Shown piece by piece: positions 35,885-47,042 of a stretch of DNA of 64,000 nt. The DNA is taken from contig NC_079516.1 in assembly GCF_000801105.2 (NCBI RefSeq), positions 20,373,043-20,437,042 on the forward strand, written 5' to 3'. This stretch comes from Raphanus sativus (taxonomy: Eukaryota; Streptophyta; Magnoliopsida; Brassicales; Brassicaceae). The translations under genes and the position numbers were made by a program. Under the pieces are notes generated by a model, which saw nothing but the letters and a program-made list of their open reading frames with translations, was not told the DNA's origin and searched no databases. The number at the start of each line of letters is the position of its first letter. The first letter of the stretch is position 1.

Positions 35885-36672
35885 AGATTTTTCGGTTTTG
35901 ACGGAAAAATGTGACTTTCGGTTTTGGCAGGAAAATACGGTTTTGTGATTTTGGTGGAAAATCGTATTTTGGGGTTTTAGCAGAAATGTGTTTTGCGGTT
36001 TTGGAGAGAAAAACACGTTTTTAAGATTTTGATGGGAAAATGCATTTTTGCGGTTTTGGCGGAAAAACGTTTTAAAGATTTTGATGGGAAAATGCGTTTT
36101 TGGGGTTTTGCGGGGAAATGCGTTTTAGGGGTTTTGGCAGGAAAACACATTTTGCGGTTTTGGCGGGAAACCGTATTTTGCGGTTTGGCGGGAAACCACA
36201 TTTTGTTGTTTTGGCGGGAAACCGCGTTTTGTTGTTTTGGCGACTGAAAACCACGTTTTTGCGGTTTTGGCGGGAAACCGTGTTTTGGTTGTTTTGGCGG
36301 GAAACCGCATTTTTTTTGTTTTGGCGGGAAACCATGTTTTACGGTTTTGGCAGGAAATCGCTTTTTGCAGTTTTGGCGGAAAACCACATTTTTGCGGTTT
36401 TGGCGGGAAACCTCATTTTTGTTGTTTTGACGGGAAACTGTGTTTTTGCGGTTTTGGAGGGAAACTGTGTTTTGGCAGATTTGGCAGTTTTGGCGGGATG
36501 CAGTGTTTTAGCGGTTTTTGCGGAAAATGCGTTTTTGCGGTTTTGTCGAAAATTTTGTCGTTTTGGCGAGAAAATGCTTTTTTGCTGTTTTGACGAGAAA
36601 ACGAGTTTTTTGCGGTTTTGGCGAAAAAAATGTTCGTAGTATTGGTGAGAAATTTTGTTTTTGTGGTTTTGT
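35885..36672. repeat. E2F-motif minisatellite, copy 1
   Basis: About 790 bp of degenerate 20-30 bp units of the form gcggttttggcgggaaaccgtgtttt. The word TTTGGCGGGAAA, a perfect match to the E2F/DP consensus TTTSSCGS with its flanks, occurs seven times between 36159 and 36410. Near-matches continue on both sides. Long open frames on both strands here (RFWRETVF... and QNRKNAVSRQN...) come only from the repeat period and are not genes. Copy 2 is at 44866-45670. Confidence 0.9.
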
Positions 36673-36979
36673 CATTTTTCGTGAGTGATAAAATAATATT
36701 AGATTAAGTTTGTAATTTGTAAATTATAACAGGGATATAATAGACATTATGCCATTTTGAATGGAGATGGTCCATTCAAATGGTCCAATCTGGATCAGCC
36801 AGCTGATTTCCAAAATTAAGATTAAATTTTTAAAACTCATTGAGATGAATCATCTAGATGACTTGTGGAATTGGAAAATTTTCAAAAATATCACTTTGAA
36901 GTTACCATTATTCATCTTTAACACCACTAAAGACACATTTTCAAAAGTACCTTAATCATTAAAAGGTTAAATACCTTAA

Positions 36980-37565
36980 TTATTAGAAGACTTCTTTATA
37001 AGTCTTCCGTAAGTCCTATATCGGTGTTTTCAATGTCACACGAAGTCTACTAGGTTACTTTTGTAATTGACTATATTTTACTTTTCCAAAGAAGACTTCT
37101 CTAAAAGTCTTCCGATGGAAGACATCTTTAGAAGTCTTCTTTTGCAGCCAAAGGTTTGACCAAAACCCAGAATAAAACTTGGGAAGCTGTTAAATATTTT
37201 CCTATTATTTCTCAATTGCAAAAGTAACCCACACACACATCTTGCGACACTGAGAAGACTTCGGGAAGACTTTCAGACGACTTCTTTTGAAGTTTTCTCT
37301 AAGAAGACTTCCCAAGAAGTCTTTTATAAAAGTCAAATTTCTAACCAATTTCAGTCAATTGCAAAATTAACATGTTTATTCAAGAAGACTTCTTGGGAAG
37401 TATTCTCTGGGAATTTCAATTTTTTTTGTTAACAAAGGAAAGTCAGAAGACTTCCATAGAATTCTTTTATTAAAAACACATAAAAGGTCAATTGCAAAAG
37501 TAACCTATGTAGAAGTCTTCTCGACGAAGGAAGCCTTCTTTAGAAGTCTTTTTCGTCGAACAGAT
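36980..37565. repeat. GAAGTCTTC / GAAGACTTC motif array, copy 1
   Basis: About 20 occurrences of gaagtcttc, gaagacttc and close variants, irregularly spaced 15-60 bp apart and often paired as inverted words (agaagacttctct...aagtcttccga). Many are near an attgcaaaagtaac phrase. Not a simple tandem repeat. It resembles the subterminal motif clusters of a DNA transposon. Copy 2 is at 45945-46530. Confidence 0.7.
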
Positions 37566-37619
37566 CTGAAAAATGAAATGTGATTCTTGATTTTATACAG
37601 TGAACCCGTGAGATGACTT

Positions 37620-38066
37620 GTGTGGCTTTTCCAACCACCTAGAACTTCACCACAACAGCTACCAACTCGTTAATCATGAGAATCGTGAGCTTCAATGCCT
37701 ATATGAACCTTACATAATTGGTAATCAAAATCTTCAGTTTTTGGATGAATTTTGAGAGAAAGTTTAAGATATATTGTTTGTGGGGATAAGAAGTGTGAAA
37801 GGATGAGAAAAATTGAAATTTTAGGGCATTAACACCTTCAATTTGGTTGTTCATGGTGGTTGAAGTATTGATGTTAATGGCAATATTGTAAATACTTGGT
37901 GAAGATGATGATAAGATAAAATCATCATTTTCAAAAAGAAAAAAGTAATGGCATTTTCGTGAATAACTAGAACTTCTAGGTTGAATAAGGCAAAACAAAA
38001 ATTCAAAAAAAGTTTAGGTCATTTTTGTGTTTGACTCAAAGTTTTGAGTCATTTTTGAAAGAACCC
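37620..38066. other. Transposon-end-like segment abutting Copia, copy 1
   Basis: The Copia protein is readable up to 38067 and then stops abruptly at ggttctttcaaaaatgactc (minus strand), followed by actcaaaactttgagtcaaa, which reads like a transposon terminus. So an element running leftward, perhaps including the GAAGTCTTC array, seems to have inserted into Copia before the duplication. The reverse frame 37998-37699 has no recognisable domain. Same structure in copy 2 at 46600-47042. Confidence 0.4.
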
Positions 38067-38882
38067 CATAAAACTTTGTAAAACGAATGTCCAAGTCGTC
38101 GATGCCATAGACTTGCAGTATAAGATTTATACTTAGAAGCCCAATGAACTCGTGCAACTTTAACACCCGTAAAGTAGTATACCCCCTCACGTTCTTCACC
38201 CGTTCCAATCAGAATCCTCAAAAAACGGTCATGTAATACACACAATGTATCAGTAAACAGTGCAATACAACCATTTTGTTTTAATAATTTAGACACTGAT
38301 ATAAGTGTGCAACGGAAGTCAGGGATATAAAGAACGTTATATAAAACGTAATCCTTGCTTAATCGTAAGCTTCCTTGTTTTGTAGCTTTATAATCATGGC
38401 CATTAGGAAATATGACCGACGAGGCTGTGATATCACAGACATTGTGTAGAAGATTGAGATCACCCCTCAAGTGATGTGATGCTCATGTATCTATAATAAC
38501 ATGAGTTAGACTTGTTTTACCAGATATTCGCTCTGATGAAAGATTGCTTTGTTGATTCTGAAGTAGTGAGATCAACGAAGCGATTTGGTCTGAGTTGATT
38601 AGAGTCGTGCTTAGGATAGCGTTCGTACGACCACGACCACGTTCTCTATTTCCATTGAAGCGTCCTCCACGTCGACCGTGAAATTCTGTCCTGAAGGTAT
38701 ACCGTTTTGACGTTGTTGTTCTTGGTACCACTCAGGAAATCCATGTAATAAATGACATTCTGTGACATCATGTCGTGTCCTGCCACAGTGAGTACATGTG
38801 CGTGAAGGATCTCTAGAACGAACTGGAACAGAATCACTAGTAGAGGAGTTTTAAGAGCTCTTATCCTTCTCGTCGTATGTTT
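38067..38882 (-). pseudogene. Copia retrotransposon fragment (gag end, protease, GAG-pre-integrase), copy 1
   Basis: The minus strand shows a CCHC zinc knuckle (CTHCGRTRHDVTEC, about 38790), an RG-rich gag tail, the aspartic protease site written DT-stop-ASHH (GGA changed to TGA, about 38488), NVLYIPDF..LISVSKL, and the GAG-pre-integrase box LWHRRLGH (about 38090). Frames shift at about 38700. Integrase, RT and RNase H are missing, and the gag start is lost at the duplication junction. Same defects in copy 2. Confidence 0.9.
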
Positions 38883-40705
38883 TAATATCTAAATATTTTT
38901 TGGTATTTTGAGTATCGTTTAGCTATTTTAAACATTTTATTTATATATATATATTTACAAGTATTTTGGAAACCTTAAAAACATCATATATATTTTGTAT
39001 ATTATTTTAGATATTAAATTTAAAAATAATTAATGTATTTAAGCATACAAATCTGGTTCGAACATACTTGGACACCTGAAATATTTTGGTTCGGATTTGG
39101 TTCTGGTCTCTAAATACCAAAATTTTAAACCCGTTCTGATATCTAACCTATTTTAGTTAAAGTTCAGTACTACTTTTCAGATTGGATTTAGTTCAGTTTT
39201 TCGGTTTCGGATTTTTCCCAACTCTATATTTTTATCGTAACAAAATTTTAAATGAAAGTGATGATGATTCATATTTATTTTGGGTATGCAACAATTTTTA
39301 AACCAAAACCACATTCTAATATGTAAGTAATCCATTTAGTTAATCATTAAAAATTATTCTAGGTCCATTTAAGAAAAATGATGGACTGGACTAGAAAAAT
39401 GTTACTGTTTCAGATTGTCAAATTCCAAATTATTTGTTGTCAGTGTTGTGACAAAAGAAAATGGTTAGGGTTAGGAAAGCATTTTTTTGTGCAATCCATG
39501 TTCTCGTTAGATGATTTCAATAGCTTATAAAAAAATCTTTGATGTACCAATCTCTTGTAAGATTTTTGAAAAATATTAATTAATAATATCTTACATTTCT
39601 TAAAGTAATTAATTATTTTTAATTAATATATATGGGATTAGAATAATTACATAAATCAAAACAATAACTCTTATTTATTTACAATATTTTAATGGTAAGC
39701 AAATCAAAATAATTATTTTATATGGTATAAAATTAATTTTGAATGATATTGAGATAGGTACATAATATATTTCAATATAAATTTTATTATCATATGGTTT
39801 TATTAACATTCATATATTTTCTGTAGTAAAAAAATTTAAAACATTAATCCCAAAAATTTTGATGTGATAGTTTTTCAATGCAAATTATTAACATATTTAT
39901 TTATTTTAATATTTTACATATTTTAATTTAAATGATATTAATATATGAATATATATTAAATGAGAATTCATATTCATATGATTTTATGATCATTTGTATC
40001 TTTTTATAACAAAAACAAATTCATTCACTAATCACAAATTTTCGAAGTACATTTTAGTAATTTATAATCATTTTAAAAAATCCAAAATATAACATATAGG
40101 AAACTTTTTTTATTATATAGTTGATGTGATTTTTTTAATTTATTTTAATAATATAAAATTAAACAAAAATAAGAGAGGATACAAAATTGTTATCAAATAT
40201 TTATTATTCATAATCATTAATTGTCATATATATGTTAGTCATATTAGGTAATTCCATAACTTTTATTTAAGGAAAGAATTGAGAACATTCTTGTATACAT
40301 TAATAATCAATTTAATAGTTAGTTTTATAAATAGTATAACATATATTAGGATGTACCAACTATTTTGCTAATGATTCTGAGAATCATCCTGGTGATGATA
40401 CCTGGTTATAAAAATGTGTTGCAATGCTCTAAGATTAATATATAGTAGATCTTGACCCGCTCGACCGAGCGGGTTCTTATTTTTACCTTTTGATAAACAA
40501 ATATTTTTTATCTAAATCATAATATGGATTTGTAAAATTATCTATCTTAAATAATTGTTTAATATGATATTCTCAAACGTAATTATTTTATAGTTTATTT
40601 TGTATTGTATTTCTAAATTTTGTACGTAAGCAAAAAGGTAAACCAAAATCAGAACAGGTTCGGATTACTTAAACAAGTATGTCAAATATAAAAGAGAAAT
40701 TAACA

Positions 40706-42712
40706 ACTTGAGTCACTTTTTGACTTTTAATGACAACATAAGTCACTTTTGTATACTCAGACACTTTCTGAGTGGCTAAATACCACACTGCCCTCCTTTG
40801 ATAATCCTCTTTCTCTTTCATGTTCTCTCTTCATTTTCTCAGTTACTTTTTTTTTCTTTTCTCCTTTTTCTCTTTGTACGCCTTTTTCTCAATCTCTCTC
40901 AATTGTCTGTAGAAAACATTTCAAATTCACATATGATTCAATAATAAAACATTGTTATCAGAGGCGGTGAATTTCAGTGACGAAGCAAGATCTAAATTTT
41001 GAGTTATACAAGTCCCTGGCATTTGGAGGGGATGTTTGAAAATGGCCATGGCGTTTTGGTTATAATCAGTTAAGATTTGAAATTTATGGGAAAAGTTGTG
41101 TGTTTGTTTGGGTTTTGACTATAATCGGTTAATCTAATAAACATTTGTAAGTTCTAGATGTAAAACCATCAAAAAATAAAAATTTCATGAAGAAAATCAA
41201 TTGCGGCTCAGAGATGAGTTGCAGAAATCGTAGGAAGCCCTAATTTGAAGAAGACGAATTTATTACAAAATTGCCATTCTCTTTAAAAATATTAAAATTA
41301 AGCATAAATGAAATCTACATGTGTACAAACCCGTTTAGTGTACATGTGTACATTATCTCTATACATGTGCATATTACATGTATAATGTACATGTATACAT
41401 ATATATATATATATATATATGTTACTTAAATTTTCTGAAAACCAAACATCAAAATTGCAAGAAATTTTCTATAGAATGCGTGGATGCAATATAAACATTA
41501 TCATTGGTTTCTGAAGTGTACATGTATAAAAAACCGTTGAATGTATATCTTATATGTATAGTGTACATGTGTACACACATATATATGTACACATGTTCCC
41601 TTAGTTCGTATAAAGAAAGATTAGTATGGTTTCAGTTGTATCATCTTGCCAATTTGGATTACTTTCAAGTGTCATTAAAAACAGATGTAGGGAATTGGTT
41701 TTGGTGAAATCAAAATTTTGAGAATATGAGTAGTCATTGCAGGTAGAAGAGAATGCCTTATATGTATACATATTCACGTTATCCATATGTACATCGAGAA
41801 AACTATGTATATGCTATGCCTCATATCCACATGTACATGCCACAAATGACCAGTGCAAAATAATTGAAACTTTGTAACAAGTTAATAACATTTCAAAGAA
41901 AGATTGAAACTTTTTTGTAAGTTAATACTTTTGACATCTGCTGTGACAGCTTGGTCTTGGGAAGTAGATGCAAGTCCCTTTCCTTTGTCTTCCTTGGTCA
42001 CTCTTCCACGGGCTCTCCCCATCGTGCCCTACAAAACAAAGACTTGGAAAGTGTGTGAGTCTCATGAGGATTTTTCATCACACATAAACCAATTTATCAA
42101 GCATAGATCAGTAAACACCAATCGCCTAGCAAGAGTCATCAATCAAGCTAATGGAAGCATAAATAACGATTTTCCCCAAAAAAATCGAAAATCTCAATTC
42201 TCAAGAACCCTAACTTTTGAAATTTCAATTCAAGACAATTAAACTCGTTTTTCATCAACCCAACTCATCAATCAAGCTAATGGAATCATAAATAACGATT
42301 TTAGAACAAGAAATCGAGCAAATTCCACTTTTAAAAATTTGAACTTTTTCAACCAAGAAAAATCAACTCGAAATCTCAGTACCTTAGCTTGCTTTGAGGA
42401 AAACCGAGATTATAAGGAGAAAGAGATAGATTTCGAGTTCTCAGCAACAAGAATCACAAAATTTCGTTGAGAATTGAGGAAGTTATGCTCTTGAGCTCTT
42501 GAGAGAGTTTGAGAACTGAAGAAATAGGGAAGGGGAGAGAGAGAGAGAGAGCGACGAAGAACTCAGTGGTGGGAGGAAGAAGAAAAAGAAAAAGGATAGA
42601 ATAGAGATTTCATGTTTTTTTTTTGGTAACAAAGGAAGGTTTGGGCAAAGTGTCATGGTTGCAACAAGTGACTCTTTATGATATTATAAAGATGAAAAGT
42701 GACTTGGAGTGT
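40706..42712. mobile_element. MULE-like element, copy 2
   Basis: Duplicate of 26908-28935 with the same imperfect long termini (acttgagtcactttttgact at the left). The TA run and the GA repeat are shorter. It includes the matching gene start (ATG at 42022, minus), whose frame runs further than in copy 1 because of one extra A at about 41912-41917. Confidence 0.55.
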
Positions 42713-43871
42713 AATTGTTTCAATATAAAATCACTAAAACAGGACGGGTTATCTAGTGCATCAAGGTACTTAAAACCAAAAATTGATAATTGTTTACAAT
42801 ATACGCATATGGACTAAAAGATGGTGTATTGTTGTAATATACATGTTTTTGTTATTTAGTCTTAACATTGAAAACTATTTTTCTCCAAAAAAAAAGAAAA
42901 TCAAAACTATTCAGAACATAAAGCTTTGTAAGATTTCTAAATTATATGGTATAGTTCCTACATCAGCCCATATAAATATAGATTGATCATCACATTATAA
43001 ATGGGCTTGGGCAAACTGAAGTAAAGAAAGATTTGCTGAGATTTTATTTGATTTATTTCATAATTAAGATTGAGTGGCACAAGATTCCAAGTATTGAGAA
43101 AAATTCAGGGTTAAGTACAAAATGTACTTCCCCTTTAATAGATTAGATGAGGTATTTGGATAATGTTATTAATTTAACTATAACACATGTTTTTGTTATA
43201 AATCAATTAAGATTCATAATTTGTGCTATAATAAGTCCTAAAATAGCAATCATATTATTGCTATTATTTTTTATTTATAGCGCATTGTAAAATCCTGGAT
43301 GAAAACTATATTTAAAATAAAATAATTAAAAATTAAACCAAAAATAGTTATAACTAAATATAAGATAAATTTTATTCATAAACTAAAATAGATTTACAAT
43401 AATTTAGGTTTACAATACTAAACCATAATCAAGAAAATGTAATTAAAAAAACTAAACTTAATCCTTGTTGGCGTCAATGCTTCCTCTCTGCCGTCAAGCT
43501 CAGCATGCCTCCTCCTTTAAGCTCAGCCCGCCTCTACCGCCATCAATCTTTGCCACACCGATCTTCTTCTTAGGAGGCTGGCAACAGGAACTATTGGAAG
43601 TTTTCACGACCACCAACTCTGCAACACACAATGAAATGTCCAAAAAAATAATCACCACAAGTTCACAACTTCAAACGAATCACCATTACACTGTATGAAG
43701 GAAATAAATCTCACCTGTAAATTCCAGTCATCACAAAGGACTGTTGTTTCTGAGTCTGAAACAAAGACAAAAAGAGCAATGATTAGAATCAAACACCAAG
43801 AAGGAAGAAGATTCAAGCATGTGTCACAAGCTAGGCAACCAAAAAAACAATCATCACACCAAATGTTGTTT

Positions 43872-44397
43872 CTCCAGCTGTTTTCTCCTCTGCCTCAGCA
43901 ACCTAAACTCATAAATATCAAACCAAAACCTTCTCTTGTTATCACTATTCTGGAATATACAAACAATAAGATGATTAAAATACACACAATACTAGACTAA
44001 CCTTAATGAAGACTTGAGATCTTTGATGTCGAAGGCCAACAATATAATCTTCCTTGAGAATGAGATGCTTCAAATCATTGAACTCCACCTCAGTTCCTGC
44101 GTATTGGAGTAAATAATATGTTCCCCAGTCTTCACATAAAAGAAGGCAAAAGAAACACATTTTTCGGACAAAATTTTAATAGCAGACAACGAAGAAAACA
44201 AAGAGACAGTGATATCGTTTGTGTTCTTCCTTCACCCACGTCAATGACTTCACCTCCTTGAGGTTTTGATTGAGTCATCGATGGAAGTAAGATACCTCCC
44301 ATAGTCATTGACTTCACCTCCTTGAGGTTTTGATTGAGCCGTGGATGGAAGTAAGATACCTCCCATAGTCTTTTTCCTCCGCTTCCTTAATCTTCAC
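43872..44397 (-). pseudogene. CPN20: CPN20 gene fragment, copy 2
   Basis: Duplicate of 32984-33508 with the same 66-bp internal duplication, the same frameshifts and the same retained intron. A few extra substitutions are seen (for example STAQ to SMTQ in the second repeat). All main lesions are shared, so neither copy has been under protein-level constraint since duplication. Confidence 0.85.
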
Positions 44398-44865
44398 AAA
44401 AACTCAAAGTGTATTGTAAATAACCATACACAAGAAAACATCAAACAAAGATTCTTAAGCAAGCAAGAGAGAAGGTAGAAGTGCCTAAAACAAATGAAAC
44501 TCTATGAAACAGATATAAAGAGAGAAACAAATAGGCAGAAATGGAGATTCCTCCACATTTTTTAGAGTCTCGGGCTCTTCGTTTCACCATCTGTCATCCC
44601 ATCCAAATGATCCATTTGTATGATTCATCCAGATGATCCATTCAGATTTTATAGATTGTTTGTTTGTCCATCCAAATGGCTCATTTAGATGAATCATCTG
44701 AATGAAACTTGTGTTTGTTTCTCTATTTTCATTTCCATCCAGATGAGTTCAGTAAACAAATTACTAAAATACCCTTTTTGATTAATTATATATTTGATAT
44801 TAATTTTAACTATATTAACTTTAATTATTTATTCTAATATATTTACAATATAATTATTCAAAATG

Positions 44866-45670
44866 AGATTTTTCGGTTTTGACGGAAAATGTGACTTTTG
44901 GTTTTGGCAGAAAAATACGGTTTTGTGATTTTGGTGGAAAATCGTATTTTGGGGTTTTAGCAGAAAAAGTGTTTTGCGGTTTTGGCGAGAAAACGTGTTT
45001 TTGGATTTTGCCGGAAATCGCGTTTTTGCGTTTTTGGCGGAAAAACACGTTTTAAAGATTTTGATGGAAAATAAATTTTTGGGGTTTTGCGGGAAATGCG
45101 TTTTAGGGGTTTTGGCAGGAAAACACATTTTTGCGGTTTTGGCGGGAAACCGTATTTTGCGGTTTGGCGGGAAACCACATTTTGTTGTTTTGGCGGGAAA
45201 CCGCGTTTTGTTGTTTTGGCGACGGAAAACCACGTTTTTGCGGTTTTGGCGGGAAATCGTGTTTTGGTTGTTTTGGCGGGAAACCGCATTTTTTTTTTGT
45301 TTTGGCGGGAAACCATGTTTTGCGGTTTTGGCAGGAAATCGCTTTTTGCAGTTTTGGCGGAAAACCACATTTTTGCGGTTTTGGCGGGAAACCTCATTTT
45401 TGTTGTTTTGACGGGAAACTGTGTTTTTGCGGTTTTGGAGGGAAACTGTGTTTTGGCATATTTGGCAGTTTTGGCGTGATGCAGTGTTTTAGCGGTTTTT
45501 GCGGAACATGTGTTTTTGCAGTTTTGTCGAAAATTTTGCCGTTTTGGCGAGAAAATGTTTTTTTGCTGTTTTGACGAGAAAACGAGTTTTTTTGCGGTTT
45601 TGGCAAAAAAAATGTTCGTAGTATTGGTGAGAAATTTTGTTTTTGTGGTTTTGTCATTTTTCGTGAGTGA
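44866..45670. repeat. E2F-motif minisatellite, copy 2
   Basis: Same array as 35885-36672, with seven exact TTTGGCGGGAAA words between 45138 and 45391. The outer, non-motif units show small gains and losses (for example an extra unit near 45000). Open frames on both strands are artefacts of the repeat. Confidence 0.9.
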
Positions 45671-45944
45671 TAAAATAATATTAGATTAAGTTTGTAATTT
45701 GTAAATTATAACAGGGGTATAATAGACATTATGCAATTTTGAATGTAGATGGTCCAATCTGGATCAGCCAGCTGATTTCCAAAATTAAGACTAAATTTTT
45801 AAAACTCATTGAGATGAATCATCTAGATGACTTGTGGAATTGGGAAATTTTCAAAAATACCACTTTGAAGTTACCATTATTAATCTTTACCACCAGTAAA
45901 GACACATTTTCAAAAATACCTTAATCATTAAAAGGTTAAATACT

Positions 45945-46530
45945 CTTCTAGAGAAGTCTTCTCAAGACTTCTTTATAAGTCTTCCGTAAGTCTTATATCG
46001 GTGTTTTCAATGTCACAAGAAGTCTACTGGGTTACTTTTGCAATTGACTATATTTGACTTTTCCAAAGAAGACTTCTCTAAAAGTCTTCCGATGGAAGAC
46101 GTCTTTAGAAGTCTTCTTTTGCATCCAAAGGTTTGACCAAAACCCGGAATAAAACTTGGGAAGACGTTAAATATTTTCCTATTATTTCTCAATTGCAAAA
46201 GTAACCCACACACACATCTTGCGACACTGAGAATACTTCGGGAAGACTTTCAGACGACTTCTTTTGAAGTTTTCTAAGAAGACTTTCCAAGAAGTCTTTT
46301 ATAAAAGTCAAATTTCTAACCAATTTCAGTCAATTGCAAAATTAACATATTTATTCGAGAAGACTTCTTGGGAAGTATTCTCTGGGAATTTCAATTTTTT
46401 TTTGTTAACAAAGGAAAGTCAGAAGACTTCCATAGAATTCTTTTATTAAAAACACATAAAAGGTCAATTACAAAAGTAACCTATGTAGAAGTCTTCTCAA
46501 CGAAGGAAGACTTCTTTAGAAGTCTTTTTC
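45945..46530. repeat. GAAGTCTTC / GAAGACTTC motif array, copy 2
   Basis: Duplicate of 36980-37565, with several motifs present here but mutated in copy 1 (gaagacttctttagaagtc here against gaagccttc in copy 1) and the reverse. Confidence 0.7.
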
Positions 46531-47042
46531 GTCGAACAGATCTGAAAAATGAAATGTGGTTCTTGATTTCATACATTGAACCCGTGAGATGACTTGTGTG
46601 GCTTTTCCAACCACCTAGAACTTCACCACAACAGCTACCAACTCGTTAATCATGAGAATCGTGAGCTTCAATGCCTATATGGACCTTACATAATTGGTAA
46701 TCAAAATCTTCAGTTTTTTGGATGAATTTTGAGAGAAAGTTTAAGATATGTTGTTTGTGTGGATAAGAAGTGTGAAAGGATGGGAAAAAATTGAAACTTT
46801 AGGGCATTAACACCTTCAATTTGGTTGTTCATGGTGGTTGAAGTATTGATGTTAATGGCAATATTGTAAATACTTGGTGAAGATGATGATAAGATAAAAT
46901 CATCATTTTCAAAAAAAAAAGTAATGGCATTTTCGTGAATAACTAGAACTTCTAGGTTGAATAAGGCAAAACAAAAATTCAAAAAAAGTTTAGGTCATTT
47001 TTGTGTTTGACTCAAAGTTTTGAGTCATTTTTGAAAGAACCC

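Larger units (their letters stand above)
25088..38882. repeat. Copy 1 of a large tandem segmental duplication (13.8 kb)
   Basis: From taaatatttttggtattttg (25088) the sequence follows copy 2 (starting 38891) in the same order and orientation to gtatgttttaa at about 38882. Differences are scattered single bases and small indels, a few percent by eye, plus two Helitron insertions present only here (29064-31956 and 33843-35750). Right of the join the Copia gag is cut, which shows that the join is the new junction of a head-to-tail duplication. Confidence 0.92.

Noticed and set aside
35977..36639. Several overlapping open frames on both strands (RFWRETVF..., QNRKNAVSRQN...)
   Set aside because: Artefact of the E2F-motif minisatellite, whose units lack stops in several frames. 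The same artefact occurs at 44829-45657 in copy 2.
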